A stretch of 45,462 nucleotides of DNA. Origin: Candidatus Gastranaerophilales bacterium (GTDB lineage: Bacteria > Cyanobacteriota > Vampirovibrionia > Gastranaerophilales > Gastranaerophilaceae). Positions within the stretch are counted from its first letter, which is position 1. The number at the start of each line of letters is the position of its first letter. Shown in pieces: positions 25,975 to 35,030 of the stretch. The stretch covers positions 1 through 45,462 of the forward strand of contig CALVAA010000014.1 in NCBI GenBank assembly GCA_944325315.1, read 5' to 3'. A program made the translations under genes and the position numbers. Below the pieces are notes generated by a model. The model did no database searches and was not told the origin of the DNA. It saw nothing but the letters and a program-made list of their open reading frames with translations.

Positions 25975-27475
25975 GTTAAAAAAATCGTCAATACCATACA
26001 AAAAAAGCCAATCACAACAGTATGATACAATTAAAGCAAATCAGAAAAATATTAATCATAACACAATTCAAGGTGTTTTATTAAATAACTATATTAAAAA
26101 ACAAAACACATCAAATGATATTGCAAACTTTGACAGAATAGCCTCATCACTTATGATTCCTGATGAGATAAAACCAAACACAAATTTATCTGATAAAAAA
26201 CAAGAAAACTTTAATTATAAAAAAGTACTAAAACCGATATTATTAGCAGCTATTGCATCAATTGGTTCAATTGGCGCTATTAGTATGTGTTTAAATAAAT
26301 ATTCAAAAGTAATGGTAAAACAAGCAGATCTGGTAAGACCAGAGGATTTAGCAAGAAACTTTAATATTGTTGAAGAACCTCATTTTGCAATGTATAGAGC
26401 ATTAAGAGAGCCAAATGCAAAAAATATTGCAGGTTTGATAGGTGTAGGCTTAATGAGCGGAATTACCCTGAGCGCTAAAAATCTTGTTGAAGGAATCAGA
26501 GAGGTTTGGGTAAAAAAACAAAATTGCGATATTGAACATGATTTGCAAGAAAATTTAATTCAGGTTGAAACAGATGTTTTCTCAGGCAAGTTAAATGTTG
26601 TAAATACTTTGCTGACCGATACTACAAACTATTTTAAAAATGTTTTTACAAACAATAACACAAACTTTAAAAGTTTTTTAAATTTTAAAGGAAATGAAAA
26701 AAAAGATGATGATGACAAAAACAAAAAACCATCGTCTAAAAAAATATGGCTGATTGCCGCATTAGGAGCTGTTTCAATAAGCGGAATTATGCTTGCTTTA
26801 ATTAAAAATTATCATAAAACACTTAAAAATCTTGATTCTTTTGTTGAAAAGTATCAAGACAGTGAAATTAAAGCAAAAATTATAGAAGCTGTTAATTGCA
26901 AAGATAAACAAAAAGCAATAAAAAATTTAACCGACATTTTAAAAGTAATAAATGCAAAAGATGAAACTATATCTTCAAATCTTAAAAAAATTGAAGGTAT
27001 AACAGAAAAAGAAATTTTAAATGCAACAAAAAGTATCAAAGATGCTCAAATATATGCAAAAGCGCCGGAAGCACTGGGTGGTGTCAGTGAAAAAATTCAA
27101 TATTATTGTTACATAAACGAAGAAAGAGGACATCTTTATAATTGGATTTTAAACCCTGAAAACAAATTTAATAAATATTTGTTTTTATCTTTTTGTGCTA
27201 TAAGTTCTATTGGCTTTATTGCAAAAGAAGCAGCAGGTGCAATCAAAGAAGTTGTTGTCGGAAGAGAAAATTCCAAATGCGAATTAAATTTAAGAAAAAA
27301 TCTTGTAGATGTTGAAATCAGAAATTTTAAAGCAAAAAAAATGAGTGCAATAAATCCTATGATAGATAATTTTATCTATCAACTTGAAAAAGGTAAACCA
27401 AAAGAGGAATTAAAAGAGTTAGCAGAAAATATTTTAGTTGAAATTAAAAACGGTCCTCCTTATGTATATTCATAA
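25955..27475 (+). CDS. Internally duplicated membrane protein of unknown function
   Basis: A 506-residue protein with four predicted membrane segments (about 93-113, 157-173, 264-284, 407-424). Two copies of one unit are visible: residues about 91-222 and 263-472 each run membrane helix, loop, membrane helix, then a conserved soluble block. The blocks align as AKNLVEGIREVWVKKQN...NLIQVETDVF (from 174) and AKEAAGAIKEVVVGREN...NLVDVEIRNF (from 423). The second copy has a longer inter-helix loop. The N-terminal 85 residues are polar and Asn/Gln/Lys-rich. It overlaps the Cys/His-motif gene by 20 bases and is probably co-regulated by the riboswitch-like leader. No known family recognised. Confidence 0.75.
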   Translation: MSINPLELKKSSIPYKKSQSQQYDTIKANQKNINHNTIQGVLLNNYIKKQNTSNDIANFDRIASSLMIPDEIKPNTNLSDKKQENFNYKKVLKPILLAAIASIGSIGAISMCLNKYSKVMVKQADLVRPEDLARNFNIVEEPHFAMYRALREPNAKNIAGLIGVGLMSGITLSAKNLVEGIREVWVKKQNCDIEHDLQENLIQVETDVFSGKLNVVNTLLTDTTNYFKNVFTNNNTNFKSFLNFKGNEKKDDDDKNKKPSSKKIWLIAALGAVSISGIMLALIKNYHKTLKNLDSFVEKYQDSEIKAKIIEAVNCKDKQKAIKNLTDILKVINAKDETISSNLKKIEGITEKEILNATKSIKDAQIYAKAPEALGGVSEKIQYYCYINEERGHLYNWILNPENKFNKYLFLSFCAISSIGFIAKEAAGAIKEVVVGRENSKCELNLRKNLVDVEIRNFKAKKMSAINPMIDNFIYQLEKGKPKEELKELAENILVEIKNGPPYVYS

Positions 27476-27489
27476 AAACATAATTCAAC

Positions 27490-27495
27490 TATAAT
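27490..27495 (+). promoter_or_regulatory. -10 element, leaderless layout (amidase)
   Basis: A perfect TATAAT ends 6 bases before the ATG at 27502 with no SD. It lies 14 bases after the previous stop, so this gene has its own promoter. Confidence 0.6.
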
Positions 27496-27501
27496 GTTTA
27501 T

Positions 27502-28695
27502 ATGAAAAGAATTATATTATCCATTATATTAATACTGTCCCAGTCTGCGATTTATGCTGTTGAAAAATTAGAAAATGTAGGCATAGCAAAATATGCTGTT
27601 TTGGAAACAATTAATGATAATGTTCCTTTGAGACAAAAAGATAATGAAAATGCAAAAAGAATAACTCATCTTTTTAAAGACACTGTTTTATTTGCAGACA
27701 AACAAAATAAAAATTACTACAGGGTTGAATTAAAAGAAAACAACTATGTATGGGTAAACAAAAAATTCGTGGAAGTTCAAGCAATCATACCTGAAAAAAG
27801 ATTTGATAATATTAAAAAAATAGAATTTAAAGACAAAAAAAAGAACTATAATATAGAAATCAAAACAGATTCAAACAGTGCTTTTGTTTTAAAAGAAAAC
27901 GGAAACAATCTGGATTTTACACTTTTTGATAACAGATACGATCCGATTGAAACAAAAATTTTAAATAAACCTGAAAATTTTATAGTAAAAGAAACAATTG
28001 AAAACGAGTTTGATTTAAAATTTTTAAATAATTCACCTCTTTTTGGATATGACATTGAAAAAACCAAAAAAGGATATTTGATAAATATTAAAAAAGCACC
28101 GAAAATTAATTCAAAAAAACCTCTTAAAAATATCACGATTGTTATTGACCCTGGCCATGGGGGAGATGAGTTCGGCGCAAGAGCATTTAATTTGGATGAA
28201 AAAACAATCAATCTCCAAATTTCAAAAAGATTAAAAAAAGAATTTAAAAAAAGAGGGGCAAAAACATACCTGACAAGAAAAAAAGACAAAAAAATTGATT
28301 TATATAAAAGAATTGATTTTGCAAAAGAAAAAAACGCAGATATTTTATTAAGCATACACCAAAATTCTCTCGCTAATCCAAAAGACATAGATAAAAAACA
28401 CGGAGTCGGAACATATTATTACAATAACCAATCTAAATTTCTGGCACAAAAAATTCAGGAAAACCTGCTTAATCAAACAAAATTTAAAGATGATAAGGTA
28501 AATTATGCTTCTTTTGCACTAACACGCCCCACCAATCAAATAAGCGTATTGATTGAATGCGGATATCTAATCAGAAAAGAAGAAGCAGATAAACTTAAAG
28601 ATAAAAAATTCCAAAAAATTATTTCAAAAGCAATTACAAAAGGCTGTGAAGATTATTTAAAAGAGAGTTTTTTAACAAAAAATAATAGTTTGTAG
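27502..28695 (+). CDS. N-acetylmuramoyl-L-alanine amidase (Amidase_3)
   Basis: A 397-residue exported zinc amidase that cuts the bond between MurNAc and the peptide stem, as AmiC does in cell separation. The signal peptide is about 1-19 (ending AIYA). An SH3-like module covers about 30-92 (VPLRQKDNENAKRITHLFKD), then a region of unclear fold (about 100-200). The catalytic domain (about 210-390) has His219 in IDPGHGGDE, Glu233 in DEKTINL and His286 in SIHQNS as zinc ligands, and catalytic Glu352 in LIECGYL. It has a leaderless-type promoter. Confidence 0.92.
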   Translation: MKRIILSIILILSQSAIYAVEKLENVGIAKYAVLETINDNVPLRQKDNENAKRITHLFKDTVLFADKQNKNYYRVELKENNYVWVNKKFVEVQAIIPEKRFDNIKKIEFKDKKKNYNIEIKTDSNSAFVLKENGNNLDFTLFDNRYDPIETKILNKPENFIVKETIENEFDLKFLNNSPLFGYDIEKTKKGYLINIKKAPKINSKKPLKNITIVIDPGHGGDEFGARAFNLDEKTINLQISKRLKKEFKKRGAKTYLTRKKDKKIDLYKRIDFAKEKNADILLSIHQNSLANPKDIDKKHGVGTYYYNNQSKFLAQKIQENLLNQTKFKDDKVNYASFALTRPTNQISVLIECGYLIRKEEADKLKDKKFQKIISKAITKGCEDYLKESFLTKNNSL

Positions 28696-28729
28696 ATAAT
28701 AAAAAAGTTTTATAATAATATTTAACATC

Positions 28730-29401
28730 ATGGTTTTTAGGTTAAAATCAATATTTACAAGTCTTATAGATGCATTTTTAGATTTAATTTACAATCAAAA
28801 GTGTCTTGTTTGTAACTGTTCAAAAGCCAACACTTTATTGTGCAAAACCTGTGCAAAAGATGTTCATTATTTATCAGTTTATGCACACAGAATATACAAA
28901 GGTGTCGGTATATATTCAATGGCAATTTACCGGGGGAGCGTTAAAAAATTAATCCAACTTTTAAAGTTTTCACACAGAAAAAAGGCTGCAAAAGTATTGG
29001 CTGAGCTTCTTTTTGAATATTTTAAGAAATTAGACCTAAAAGAAGATTTTATTATTATATACCCGCCGAGTTTTTATCTAAAAACAATGTCCAGAGGATA
29101 TAACCATATGTTTTTAATAGTAAAAGAATTCTCAAAATTGTCCGGATTAAAATATAATTCAAATATAATTAAAAAAATAAAATACACAAAACCTCAATAC
29201 CGGGCAAGAAATAGAAAGAAAAACATCGAAGGAAGTTTTGAAATATTATCAAAAGAAATTTTAATAAATAATCTTCAAAATAAACCATTCTTAATTATTG
29301 ACGATATTACAACTTCCGGCGCAACTATTGAAGAAATCATTAATTGTTTAATTTTAAATAAGATAACAAATATAAAAGTACTAACAATTGCAAAAGTTTA
29401 G
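28730..29401 (+). CDS. comF: ComF-like phosphoribosyltransferase-fold protein
   Basis: A 223-residue protein of the ComF/GntX family. ComF is needed for DNA uptake in competent bacteria, and family members are also widespread in species not known to take up DNA. Visible features are an N-terminal zinc-ribbon-like cluster (Cys25, Cys28, Cys38, Cys41 in CLVC...CKTC) and the PRPP-binding loop IIDDITTSGATIEE (189-202). YRGSVKKLIQLLKF (67-80) is also family-typical. There is no SD; TATAAT/TAATAT elements lie 8-13 bases before the ATG. It lies just upstream of the dnaN promoter region. Confidence 0.88.
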   Translation: MVFRLKSIFTSLIDAFLDLIYNQKCLVCNCSKANTLLCKTCAKDVHYLSVYAHRIYKGVGIYSMAIYRGSVKKLIQLLKFSHRKKAAKVLAELLFEYFKKLDLKEDFIIIYPPSFYLKTMSRGYNHMFLIVKEFSKLSGLKYNSNIIKKIKYTKPQYRARNRKKNIEGSFEILSKEILINNLQNKPFLIIDDITTSGATIEEIINCLILNKITNIKVLTIAKV

Positions 29402-29579
29402 ATGTTTAAAAACTGTGAAAAAAATTAACAAGTTTTGAACATACAATATTACTGTAATAATGCACTTTTTAGATAGTTTTACACAAATATTTTGTATTTA
29501 TTAACTATGATTATATTTATATATAAATATATGTTTATATAATATATTATTCCAAAATTTTAAAACACTTTTAGAAAAG

Positions 29580-29607
29580 TTGTAAGTTTTATTTTTTATA
29601 CTATAAT
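29580..29607 (+). promoter_or_regulatory. Predicted promoter of dnaN
   Basis: TTGTAA (29580-29585), a 16-base spacer and a perfect TATAAT (29602-29607) lie about 30 bases before the dnaN start. The preceding gap from 29402 is very AT-rich and holds no ORF; it has two DnaA-box-like sequences. Confidence 0.65.
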
Positions 29608-29637
29608 TTTAGAAGGCATAATAAGGAGAATTTGCTT

Positions 29638-30762
29638 GTGGAAATAATTTTAAACAGAGAAGATTTTTCAAACGGAATTAAAATTGTTGAAAAAATTACG
29701 TCACAAAAGGCAATACAGCCTATATTATCAAATATTTTAATTGAAGGAATTTCAAATGACAGAATAAAAATTTCAGCAACAGATTTAAATCTTGCAATTA
29801 ATTATAAAACTAAAGCTCAAGTAATTAAGGAAGGTTCAACAACGATTTCTGCAAGAAAAATATCTGAAATTGTATCAAAATTATCCTCTGTTGATATAAC
29901 AATTAAAGCACAAGAAGACTCTGATAATATAAAAATCAAAAGCGGTAAAACGGAATTTGATTTAATAGGCCTAAATGCAAGAGAATTTCCTAAAATTATT
30001 GACGAAAACACTCAAGAAGATTTTAAAACAATAATTATTAATAAAAATGAATTTTCAAAAGCAATTAAACAGGTAATATTTGCTGTTTCAACTCAAGAAA
30101 CCCAAGCTGTTTTAACAGGCGTTTGTTTTACTGCTCAAGGAAATATGCTTGAGCTTGCAGCGACGGATGGTAACAGATTAACAAGAGTTCAAAAAGAAAT
30201 TCAAACAACAATTGATGAAACAATTAATTTTATTATACCTGCTAAAACATTATCTGAAATTCAAAGAATATCATCTATTGTTGAAGATGAAAATATTATA
30301 TTAAAAATTCAAAAAAACAAAATTATTTTTGAATTTGAAAATTTGACTTTTCAATCAAGGCTAATTGATGGCATTTATCCTAAATATCAACAATTAATAC
30401 CAAATGAAGGCGAAAAAAAGATTATAATAGACAGGTGCGAATTAATAAATGCAATTGAAAGAGTATCTATTATGGTTAACGACAGAACAAATGTTGTAAA
30501 ATTTAATTTCACACAAGGACAATTAGAAATCATGGCAGATACATCAGAAGCAGGTAAATCGAAAGATTATATAGATATAGAGTATAATTTTGATGATATG
30601 TTGACTGCTTTTAATTATAAATATGTGCTTGATGGTTTAAAAACAATGGATTCTAAAAACGTTGAAATAGAAATCTCTGATGTTTTGGCAGCATCTATCT
30701 TTAAGCCTCAAGACAGTAAAGATAATTACATTTGTTTAATTATGCCGGTTAAAGTTCAATAG
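29638..30762 (+). CDS. dnaN: DNA polymerase III beta subunit (sliding clamp)
   Basis: The ring-shaped clamp that tethers DNA polymerase to the template. At 374 residues with three topologically similar domains, it matches the family length. The N-terminus MEIILNREDFSNGIKIVEKI and the C-terminal LIMPVKVQ (family LxMPMRL) are typical, as is LAATDGNRL in the middle. I prefer GTG 29638, which has AAGGAG about 9 bases upstream and gives the standard N-terminus; a TTG two codons earlier is too close to the SD. It heads a tight run with thrB, the ompH-like gene and mnmG. Confidence 0.96.
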   Translation: MEIILNREDFSNGIKIVEKITSQKAIQPILSNILIEGISNDRIKISATDLNLAINYKTKAQVIKEGSTTISARKISEIVSKLSSVDITIKAQEDSDNIKIKSGKTEFDLIGLNAREFPKIIDENTQEDFKTIIINKNEFSKAIKQVIFAVSTQETQAVLTGVCFTAQGNMLELAATDGNRLTRVQKEIQTTIDETINFIIPAKTLSEIQRISSIVEDENIILKIQKNKIIFEFENLTFQSRLIDGIYPKYQQLIPNEGEKKIIIDRCELINAIERVSIMVNDRTNVVKFNFTQGQLEIMADTSEAGKSKDYIDIEYNFDDMLTAFNYKYVLDGLKTMDSKNVEIEISDVLAASIFKPQDSKDNYICLIMPVKVQ

Positions 30763-30770
30763 GAAAAACT

Positions 30771-31703
30771 ATGAAAGTAAGTGTTAAAACTCCAGCAACA
30801 ATAGCAAACCTTGGTCCGGGATTTGATTCTTTTGGTTTAGCTTTACCTTTATATAATATTGTATCTGTTGAAGAAACGGTTTTACCGGGTTCAGGCATTG
30901 AAATAAATATAATTAATGAAAAAAATAATGAAGAAAATAATATCGCTGATGTTCCGACAGATAAAAACAATATTGTATATAAAGCAATTGAGCTTTTGCA
31001 TAATTTTATAGGACAAAGCCCTAATGAACTTAAAATTACAATCAAAACACAAATACCGATATCAAGGGGGTTGGGTTCTTCGGCTTCTGTTATAGTTGGC
31101 GGCTTAATTGCTGCAAATGAACTTTTAGGACGCCCTGCGGATGAAAAAGTTTTAATGTCTATAGCAACTGAAATTGAAGGGCATCCGGATAATATTACTC
31201 CTGCCTTTGTTGGTGGAATGACTATGGCTTCTTGGGAAGAAGACGGCTCTATTTTTTATAGAAAATTACCTTGGCACGACGATTGGAAATTAATGGTATG
31301 TATCCCTGATTATGAGTTAAATACGGAAATTTCAAGATCAGTGTTACCTAAAGAAGTTGCACTAAAAGATGCCGTATTTAATTTAAAAAGAAGCGCAATG
31401 TTTATTGATGCACTTTACAACCAGGATGATGAACTTTTAAAACTGGCTCTAAAGGATAAATTACACCAACCTTATCGTGAAAAATTAGTTCCGGGGCTTT
31501 CAGATATAATTAAGAATTTAAAACATACAAACGGTGTCTTAGGAGCTGTTTTATGCGGAGCAGGTCCTTCTGTTCTTGTTATATATAATGGAGTCGGAGC
31601 AAGCGAGATAAAAGAAACTGTAACAGAAACTTGGAACTATTTTAATGTGAAATCTACGTTTTTAAATTTGCCGATAGAAAAGCAAGGCGCACAAATTCTA
31701 TAA
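30771..31703 (+). CDS. thrB: Homoserine kinase
   Basis: A 310-residue GHMP-family kinase that phosphorylates L-homoserine in threonine synthesis. The N-terminal motif is VKTPATIANLGPGFDSFGLA (5-24), the ATP-binding loop PISRGLGSSAS (96-106) and the C-terminal motif GAVLCGAGPSVLVI. It starts 8 bases after the dnaN stop and ends 12 bases before the ompH-like gene, suggesting one transcript. No threonine synthase or homoserine dehydrogenase lies nearby. Confidence 0.95.
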   Translation: MKVSVKTPATIANLGPGFDSFGLALPLYNIVSVEETVLPGSGIEINIINEKNNEENNIADVPTDKNNIVYKAIELLHNFIGQSPNELKITIKTQIPISRGLGSSASVIVGGLIAANELLGRPADEKVLMSIATEIEGHPDNITPAFVGGMTMASWEEDGSIFYRKLPWHDDWKLMVCIPDYELNTEISRSVLPKEVALKDAVFNLKRSAMFIDALYNQDDELLKLALKDKLHQPYREKLVPGLSDIIKNLKHTNGVLGAVLCGAGPSVLVIYNGVGASEIKETVTETWNYFNVKSTFLNLPIEKQGAQIL

Positions 31704-31715
31704 GGAGTAAATGAA

Positions 31716-32150
31716 ATGAAAAAGACAATTTTGTTATCTACACTTGCACTATTATTTGCAAATAATATAGTATTTGCTGGTGGTGTCGGATATGTTGATT
31801 ATGTTTATTTGTCTAAAAATATTGCAATTGCAAAAGAATACGATGCAAAATTAAAAGCAAAAACTAACCAAATAAATAATTATAATAAAGGCATAAATAC
31901 AGAGCTAAAAGCTAAAAAAACCAAACAAGAAAAACAACAGGTCTTAGCTCAAAAAAAACCGGGATATGATAAATTAAGAAAAGAATTTTATGATATTCTT
32001 AACAAAAAAGACGATGCAGTTAAAGCAAAAATTAAAGCCGCAAGCGATATTGTGTTGACCCAAAAAAAATTAGATGTAATTACGGATAAAAGACTGGTCG
32101 TATCAGGGGGAATTGATTGCACTCAGGATGTTTTAAAGGCAATTAAATGA
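31716..32150 (+). CDS. OmpH/Skp-like periplasmic chaperone
   Basis: A 144-residue exported protein of the OmpH (Skp) family, which holds unfolded outer-membrane proteins in the periplasm. It has a signal peptide (MKKTILLSTLALLFANNIVF, cut near 21), then GYVDYVYLSKNIAIAKEYDA matching the start of Skp-type proteins. A long Lys-rich coiled coil (about 45-115) follows, and VVSGGIDCTQDVLKAIK at the end matches the family C-terminus. Its presence implies an outer membrane. GGAG lies 8 bases before the ATG, and its end overlaps mnmG by 4 bases (ATGA). Confidence 0.85.
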   Translation: MKKTILLSTLALLFANNIVFAGGVGYVDYVYLSKNIAIAKEYDAKLKAKTNQINNYNKGINTELKAKKTKQEKQQVLAQKKPGYDKLRKEFYDILNKKDDAVKAKIKAASDIVLTQKKLDVITDKRLVVSGGIDCTQDVLKAIK

Positions 32151-34066
32151 TAAAATGCACCCAGCTGCAATTTGACTGTATAGTAGTCGGAGCGGGTCAT
32201 GCCGGTATTGAAGCATCAATTGCAGCATCAAGATTAGGTCTTAAAACGCTGTTAACAACACTAAATATAGAAAACATAGGGTTAATGCCATGTAACCCAG
32301 CTATTGGCGGACCTGCAAAGTCTAACCTTGTAAGGGAAATTGATGCTCTTGGCGGTGTTATGGGTGAACTTTCAGATGCTACTTATCTGCAACTCAAAAC
32401 CCTAAATTCTTCAAAAGGACCGGCAGTTAGAGCGCTGAGGGCTCAGTCTGATAAAAAAGAATATAAATATTTAGCAAGAAATTATATTGAATCTGAAAGA
32501 AATTTAACCCTGAAACAAATCCAAATTGTTGATTTGATTGTAGAAGAAAATTCTATCAAAGGTGTTGTTGATGAATTAGGTATAGAATACCATTCTCAGG
32601 TTGTTATTCTTACAACAGGGACAAGTCTTGAAGGTAAAATTTTTATAGGGTTGAAATCTTTTAGTGCCGGAAGATTAGGAGAAAGAAGTGCAAACGGTTT
32701 ATCTGAAAAGCTTAGAAAACTAGGGTTTGATGTTAGAAGACTAAAAACCGGAACGCCTGCAAGAATTGATTCAAGAACAATTGATTATTCAAAACTTGAA
32801 CTTCATCCCGGAGATGAAATAATAGACAATATGCCGAGGTTTTTCAGTTATAAATCAAACAGACCTATAAGAAAACAATACCCTTGCTATTTAACTAAAA
32901 CAAACGAAAGAACCCATCAAATTATAAGAGAAAATTTAAAATACTCTCCGCTTTATCAAGGCTTAATTAAAGGTATAGGACCGAGGTATTGTCCAAGTAT
33001 TGAAGATAAAATTGTAAGGTTTGCCCATAATTCATCTCATCATATTTTTATAGAACCTGAAGGAAAAGATACTTATGAAACTTATATTCAGGGCTTTTCG
33101 ACAAGTCTTCCTATAGAAGTTCAGTTTGAAATGATTCATTCGCTTCCGGGTCTTGAGAATGCTTCAATAATAAAACCGGCTTATGCTGTTGAATATGATA
33201 GTGTATGCGCTTTAGAATTAGATTATGGTCTAATGACAAAAAAAATTAAAGGTTTATTTTTGGCAGGTCAAATAAACGGAACTTCGGGATATGAAGAAGC
33301 AGCAGCACAAGGATTGGTTGCCGGAATTAATGCTAAAAATTACCTTAATAATAAAAATTACATCCCTCTTAATCGTTCAAATTCATATATAGGTACTCTT
33401 ATAGATGATTTAATTACTAAAGATATAGATGAACCTTACAGAATGCTTACTTCAAGAAGTGAATACCGCCTTATTTTAAGGCAGGATAATGCTGATTTAA
33501 GATTGAGTGAAATCGGATACAAGGAAGGATTAGTAAAAGAAGAAGATATACTAAAAAAACGTTTTAAAGAAAAAGAGATTGAAATACAAATTGAAAAACT
33601 CAAAAATTTTAAAATTAAAGCAAATGATGAAAATAAAAGTATTTTATCAAAATATAATGAATCGCTTGAATTGGGCTCGAGTGCTTTTGGTCTTTTAAAG
33701 CGCCCCGGTGTGGATTTTAAAGTTTTAAAAGAACTCGGATATGATTCAAAAATAAATACTGAAGATAAATATCTGATAAGAGATATTGAAGAGCAGAGTG
33801 AAGTCTTAATAAAATATGAAGGATATATTAAAAGACAAATTGAAATAATTTCAAATCAGTCAAAAACCGACAATATTAAAATTCCGGATGATATTGATTA
33901 TAATTCAATTAAACAAATTTCAACCGAATCTAAAGAAAAACTTATTAAAATAAAACCAAAAACAATAGGACAAGCCCTTAGGATAGGCGGAGTTAAACCT
34001 GCCGATATTTCAGTTTTGATGGTTTTAATTGAGCAACATAAAATTAAAAAAGAATATGTTAAATAA
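32147..34066 (+). CDS. mnmG: tRNA uridine-5-carboxymethylaminomethyl modification enzyme MnmG
   Basis: With MnmE, this FAD enzyme adds the carboxymethylaminomethyl group to the wobble uridine of certain tRNAs. The 639-residue protein has normal length. The FAD loop is VVGAGHAGIEA (13-23), the family signature MPCNPAIGGPAKSN is at 47-60, and GTSGYEEAAAQG closes the FAD domain. The C-terminal helical tail, ending ADISVLMVLIEQ, contacts MnmE and tRNA in the family. It overlaps the ompH-like gene (ATGA). The MnmC-like protein at 10 kb would act later on the same base. Confidence 0.97.
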   Translation: MIKCTQLQFDCIVVGAGHAGIEASIAASRLGLKTLLTTLNIENIGLMPCNPAIGGPAKSNLVREIDALGGVMGELSDATYLQLKTLNSSKGPAVRALRAQSDKKEYKYLARNYIESERNLTLKQIQIVDLIVEENSIKGVVDELGIEYHSQVVILTTGTSLEGKIFIGLKSFSAGRLGERSANGLSEKLRKLGFDVRRLKTGTPARIDSRTIDYSKLELHPGDEIIDNMPRFFSYKSNRPIRKQYPCYLTKTNERTHQIIRENLKYSPLYQGLIKGIGPRYCPSIEDKIVRFAHNSSHHIFIEPEGKDTYETYIQGFSTSLPIEVQFEMIHSLPGLENASIIKPAYAVEYDSVCALELDYGLMTKKIKGLFLAGQINGTSGYEEAAAQGLVAGINAKNYLNNKNYIPLNRSNSYIGTLIDDLITKDIDEPYRMLTSRSEYRLILRQDNADLRLSEIGYKEGLVKEEDILKKRFKEKEIEIQIEKLKNFKIKANDENKSILSKYNESLELGSSAFGLLKRPGVDFKVLKELGYDSKINTEDKYLIRDIEEQSEVLIKYEGYIKRQIEIISNQSKTDNIKIPDDIDYNSIKQISTESKEKLIKIKPKTIGQALRIGGVKPADISVLMVLIEQHKIKKEYVK

Positions 34067-34092
34067 TTAAAGCGCTTTTAAGCGCTTTAATT
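34065..34092. terminator. Bidirectional terminator after mnmG
   Basis: A perfect 13-bp inverted repeat, AATTAAAGCGCTT and AAGCGCTTTAATT with two bases between, lies between convergent genes. Its core AAAGCGC is GC-rich, and short T stretches follow on each side. Confidence 0.75.
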
Positions 34093-34097
34093 ACAAA

Positions 34098-34835
34098 TTA
34101 TTTTTTTCTGAATTCCTCAGGGGCATCTTCTCTATCTTGATTCCATCTATCAAGACCCATTTGCTTTCTAACTAAACCAATCCCCACATGAACTCTCCAT
34201 TCATCCATTTTTAACTGTGCTGCAAGGATTTTATGGCATCCTATTGGAGGTAATGGTAATAATGGTTCATATAAATTTTTAATTGCCATCATTTGATCGG
34301 GTGTAATTGCTAATTTTCTTTTAGGGAACTGAACCTTAGGAAGCATCATTTTTTGCCTAACAAGATTAATTCCAAAAAACACTTTTTTAGGTTCAAGATT
34401 AATTGCTTGTGCAATTACTTCATGAGCATCAGGATTAGGCAAAGGTAACATTTTTTTATACATTTCTTCGATAACAGCAAGCTGTTCTTTGTTTATTAAA
34501 AGAGTTTTAGGCTTATTTGGTTTTTGCGTTCGTCTGTTGTTAAAGTTTTTGCCGCCTTGAGCTTTTGAACGTTTAAAGTTGTTATTTTTTTGAAAAGACT
34601 TTTTATTGTATCCTTGGTTATTTGGGCGGTTATTATATCTTCTCGTGTATCCTTCGGGGTTTCCTGAGCCTGCACTGTAACCTCTTGAAAAATCTTGAAC
34701 AACACCGTTTTCATCTGTTGTATCAACAGATGCCGAAGTTATTCTTTCGGGGTATAAACACTCAGGACAGATGACTCTTTTTGGGTTTTTAGTTTCAAAT
34801 TCTTTGCCGCATTTAATGCACTTATTCGTATACAT
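34098..34835 (-). CDS. Zinc-ribbon protein with two copies of an unknown helical repeat
   Basis: A 245-residue soluble protein. The N-terminus is a four-cysteine zinc ribbon (Cys6, Cys9, Cys23, Cys26 in CIKC...CPEC). A low-complexity linker rich in Asn, Arg, Gly and Lys follows (about 50-110), as in RNA-binding proteins. Then come two copies of a 57-residue unit (111-167 and 174-230) sharing I-(N/T)-x-(E/D)-Q, the motif LPLP, His at the same place (138, 201), a G-I-x-LVR core and a final Met-x-L. The units look like helix-turn-helix folds. I do not recognise the family; nucleic acid binding is inference. A second zinc-ribbon gene is divergent at 35031. Confidence 0.7.
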   Translation of the reverse strand: MYTNKCIKCGKEFETKNPKRVICPECLYPERITSASVDTTDENGVVQDFSRGYSAGSGNPEGYTRRYNNRPNNQGYNKKSFQKNNNFKRSKAQGGKNFNNRRTQKPNKPKTLLINKEQLAVIEEMYKKMLPLPNPDAHEVIAQAINLEPKKVFFGINLVRQKMMLPKVQFPKRKLAITPDQMMAIKNLYEPLLPLPPIGCHKILAAQLKMDEWRVHVGIGLVRKQMGLDRWNQDREDAPEEFRKK

Positions 34836-35017
34836 TAGGATAATCTTTCTATTGTTTTATTATTCCCATCACTTAATGAAATTAACAGGCAATATTTAAA
34901 TTTTTTACTCTTTCTCACAAATGAAATATGAATATATGAATATTTTATATAAAAATATTAAATTACACAAGTTTTTTATTTATTTTAAGAAAAATTTGAT
35001 TTTTTATAAAAAATTGA

Positions 35018-35023
35018 TAAAAT
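35018..35023 (+). promoter_or_regulatory. Extended -10 element, leaderless layout
   Basis: TAAAAT preceded by TGA (an extended -10) ends 7 bases before the ATG at 35031. No SD is present. Confidence 0.45.
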
Positions 35024-35030
35024 TTATAAT

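Noticed and set aside
27846-28388. 180-residue minus-strand ORF inside the amidase gene
   Set aside because: It is a Phe/Ser/Leu-rich shadow of a Lys/Asn-rich coding strand; the amidase catalytic motifs are on the plus strand.
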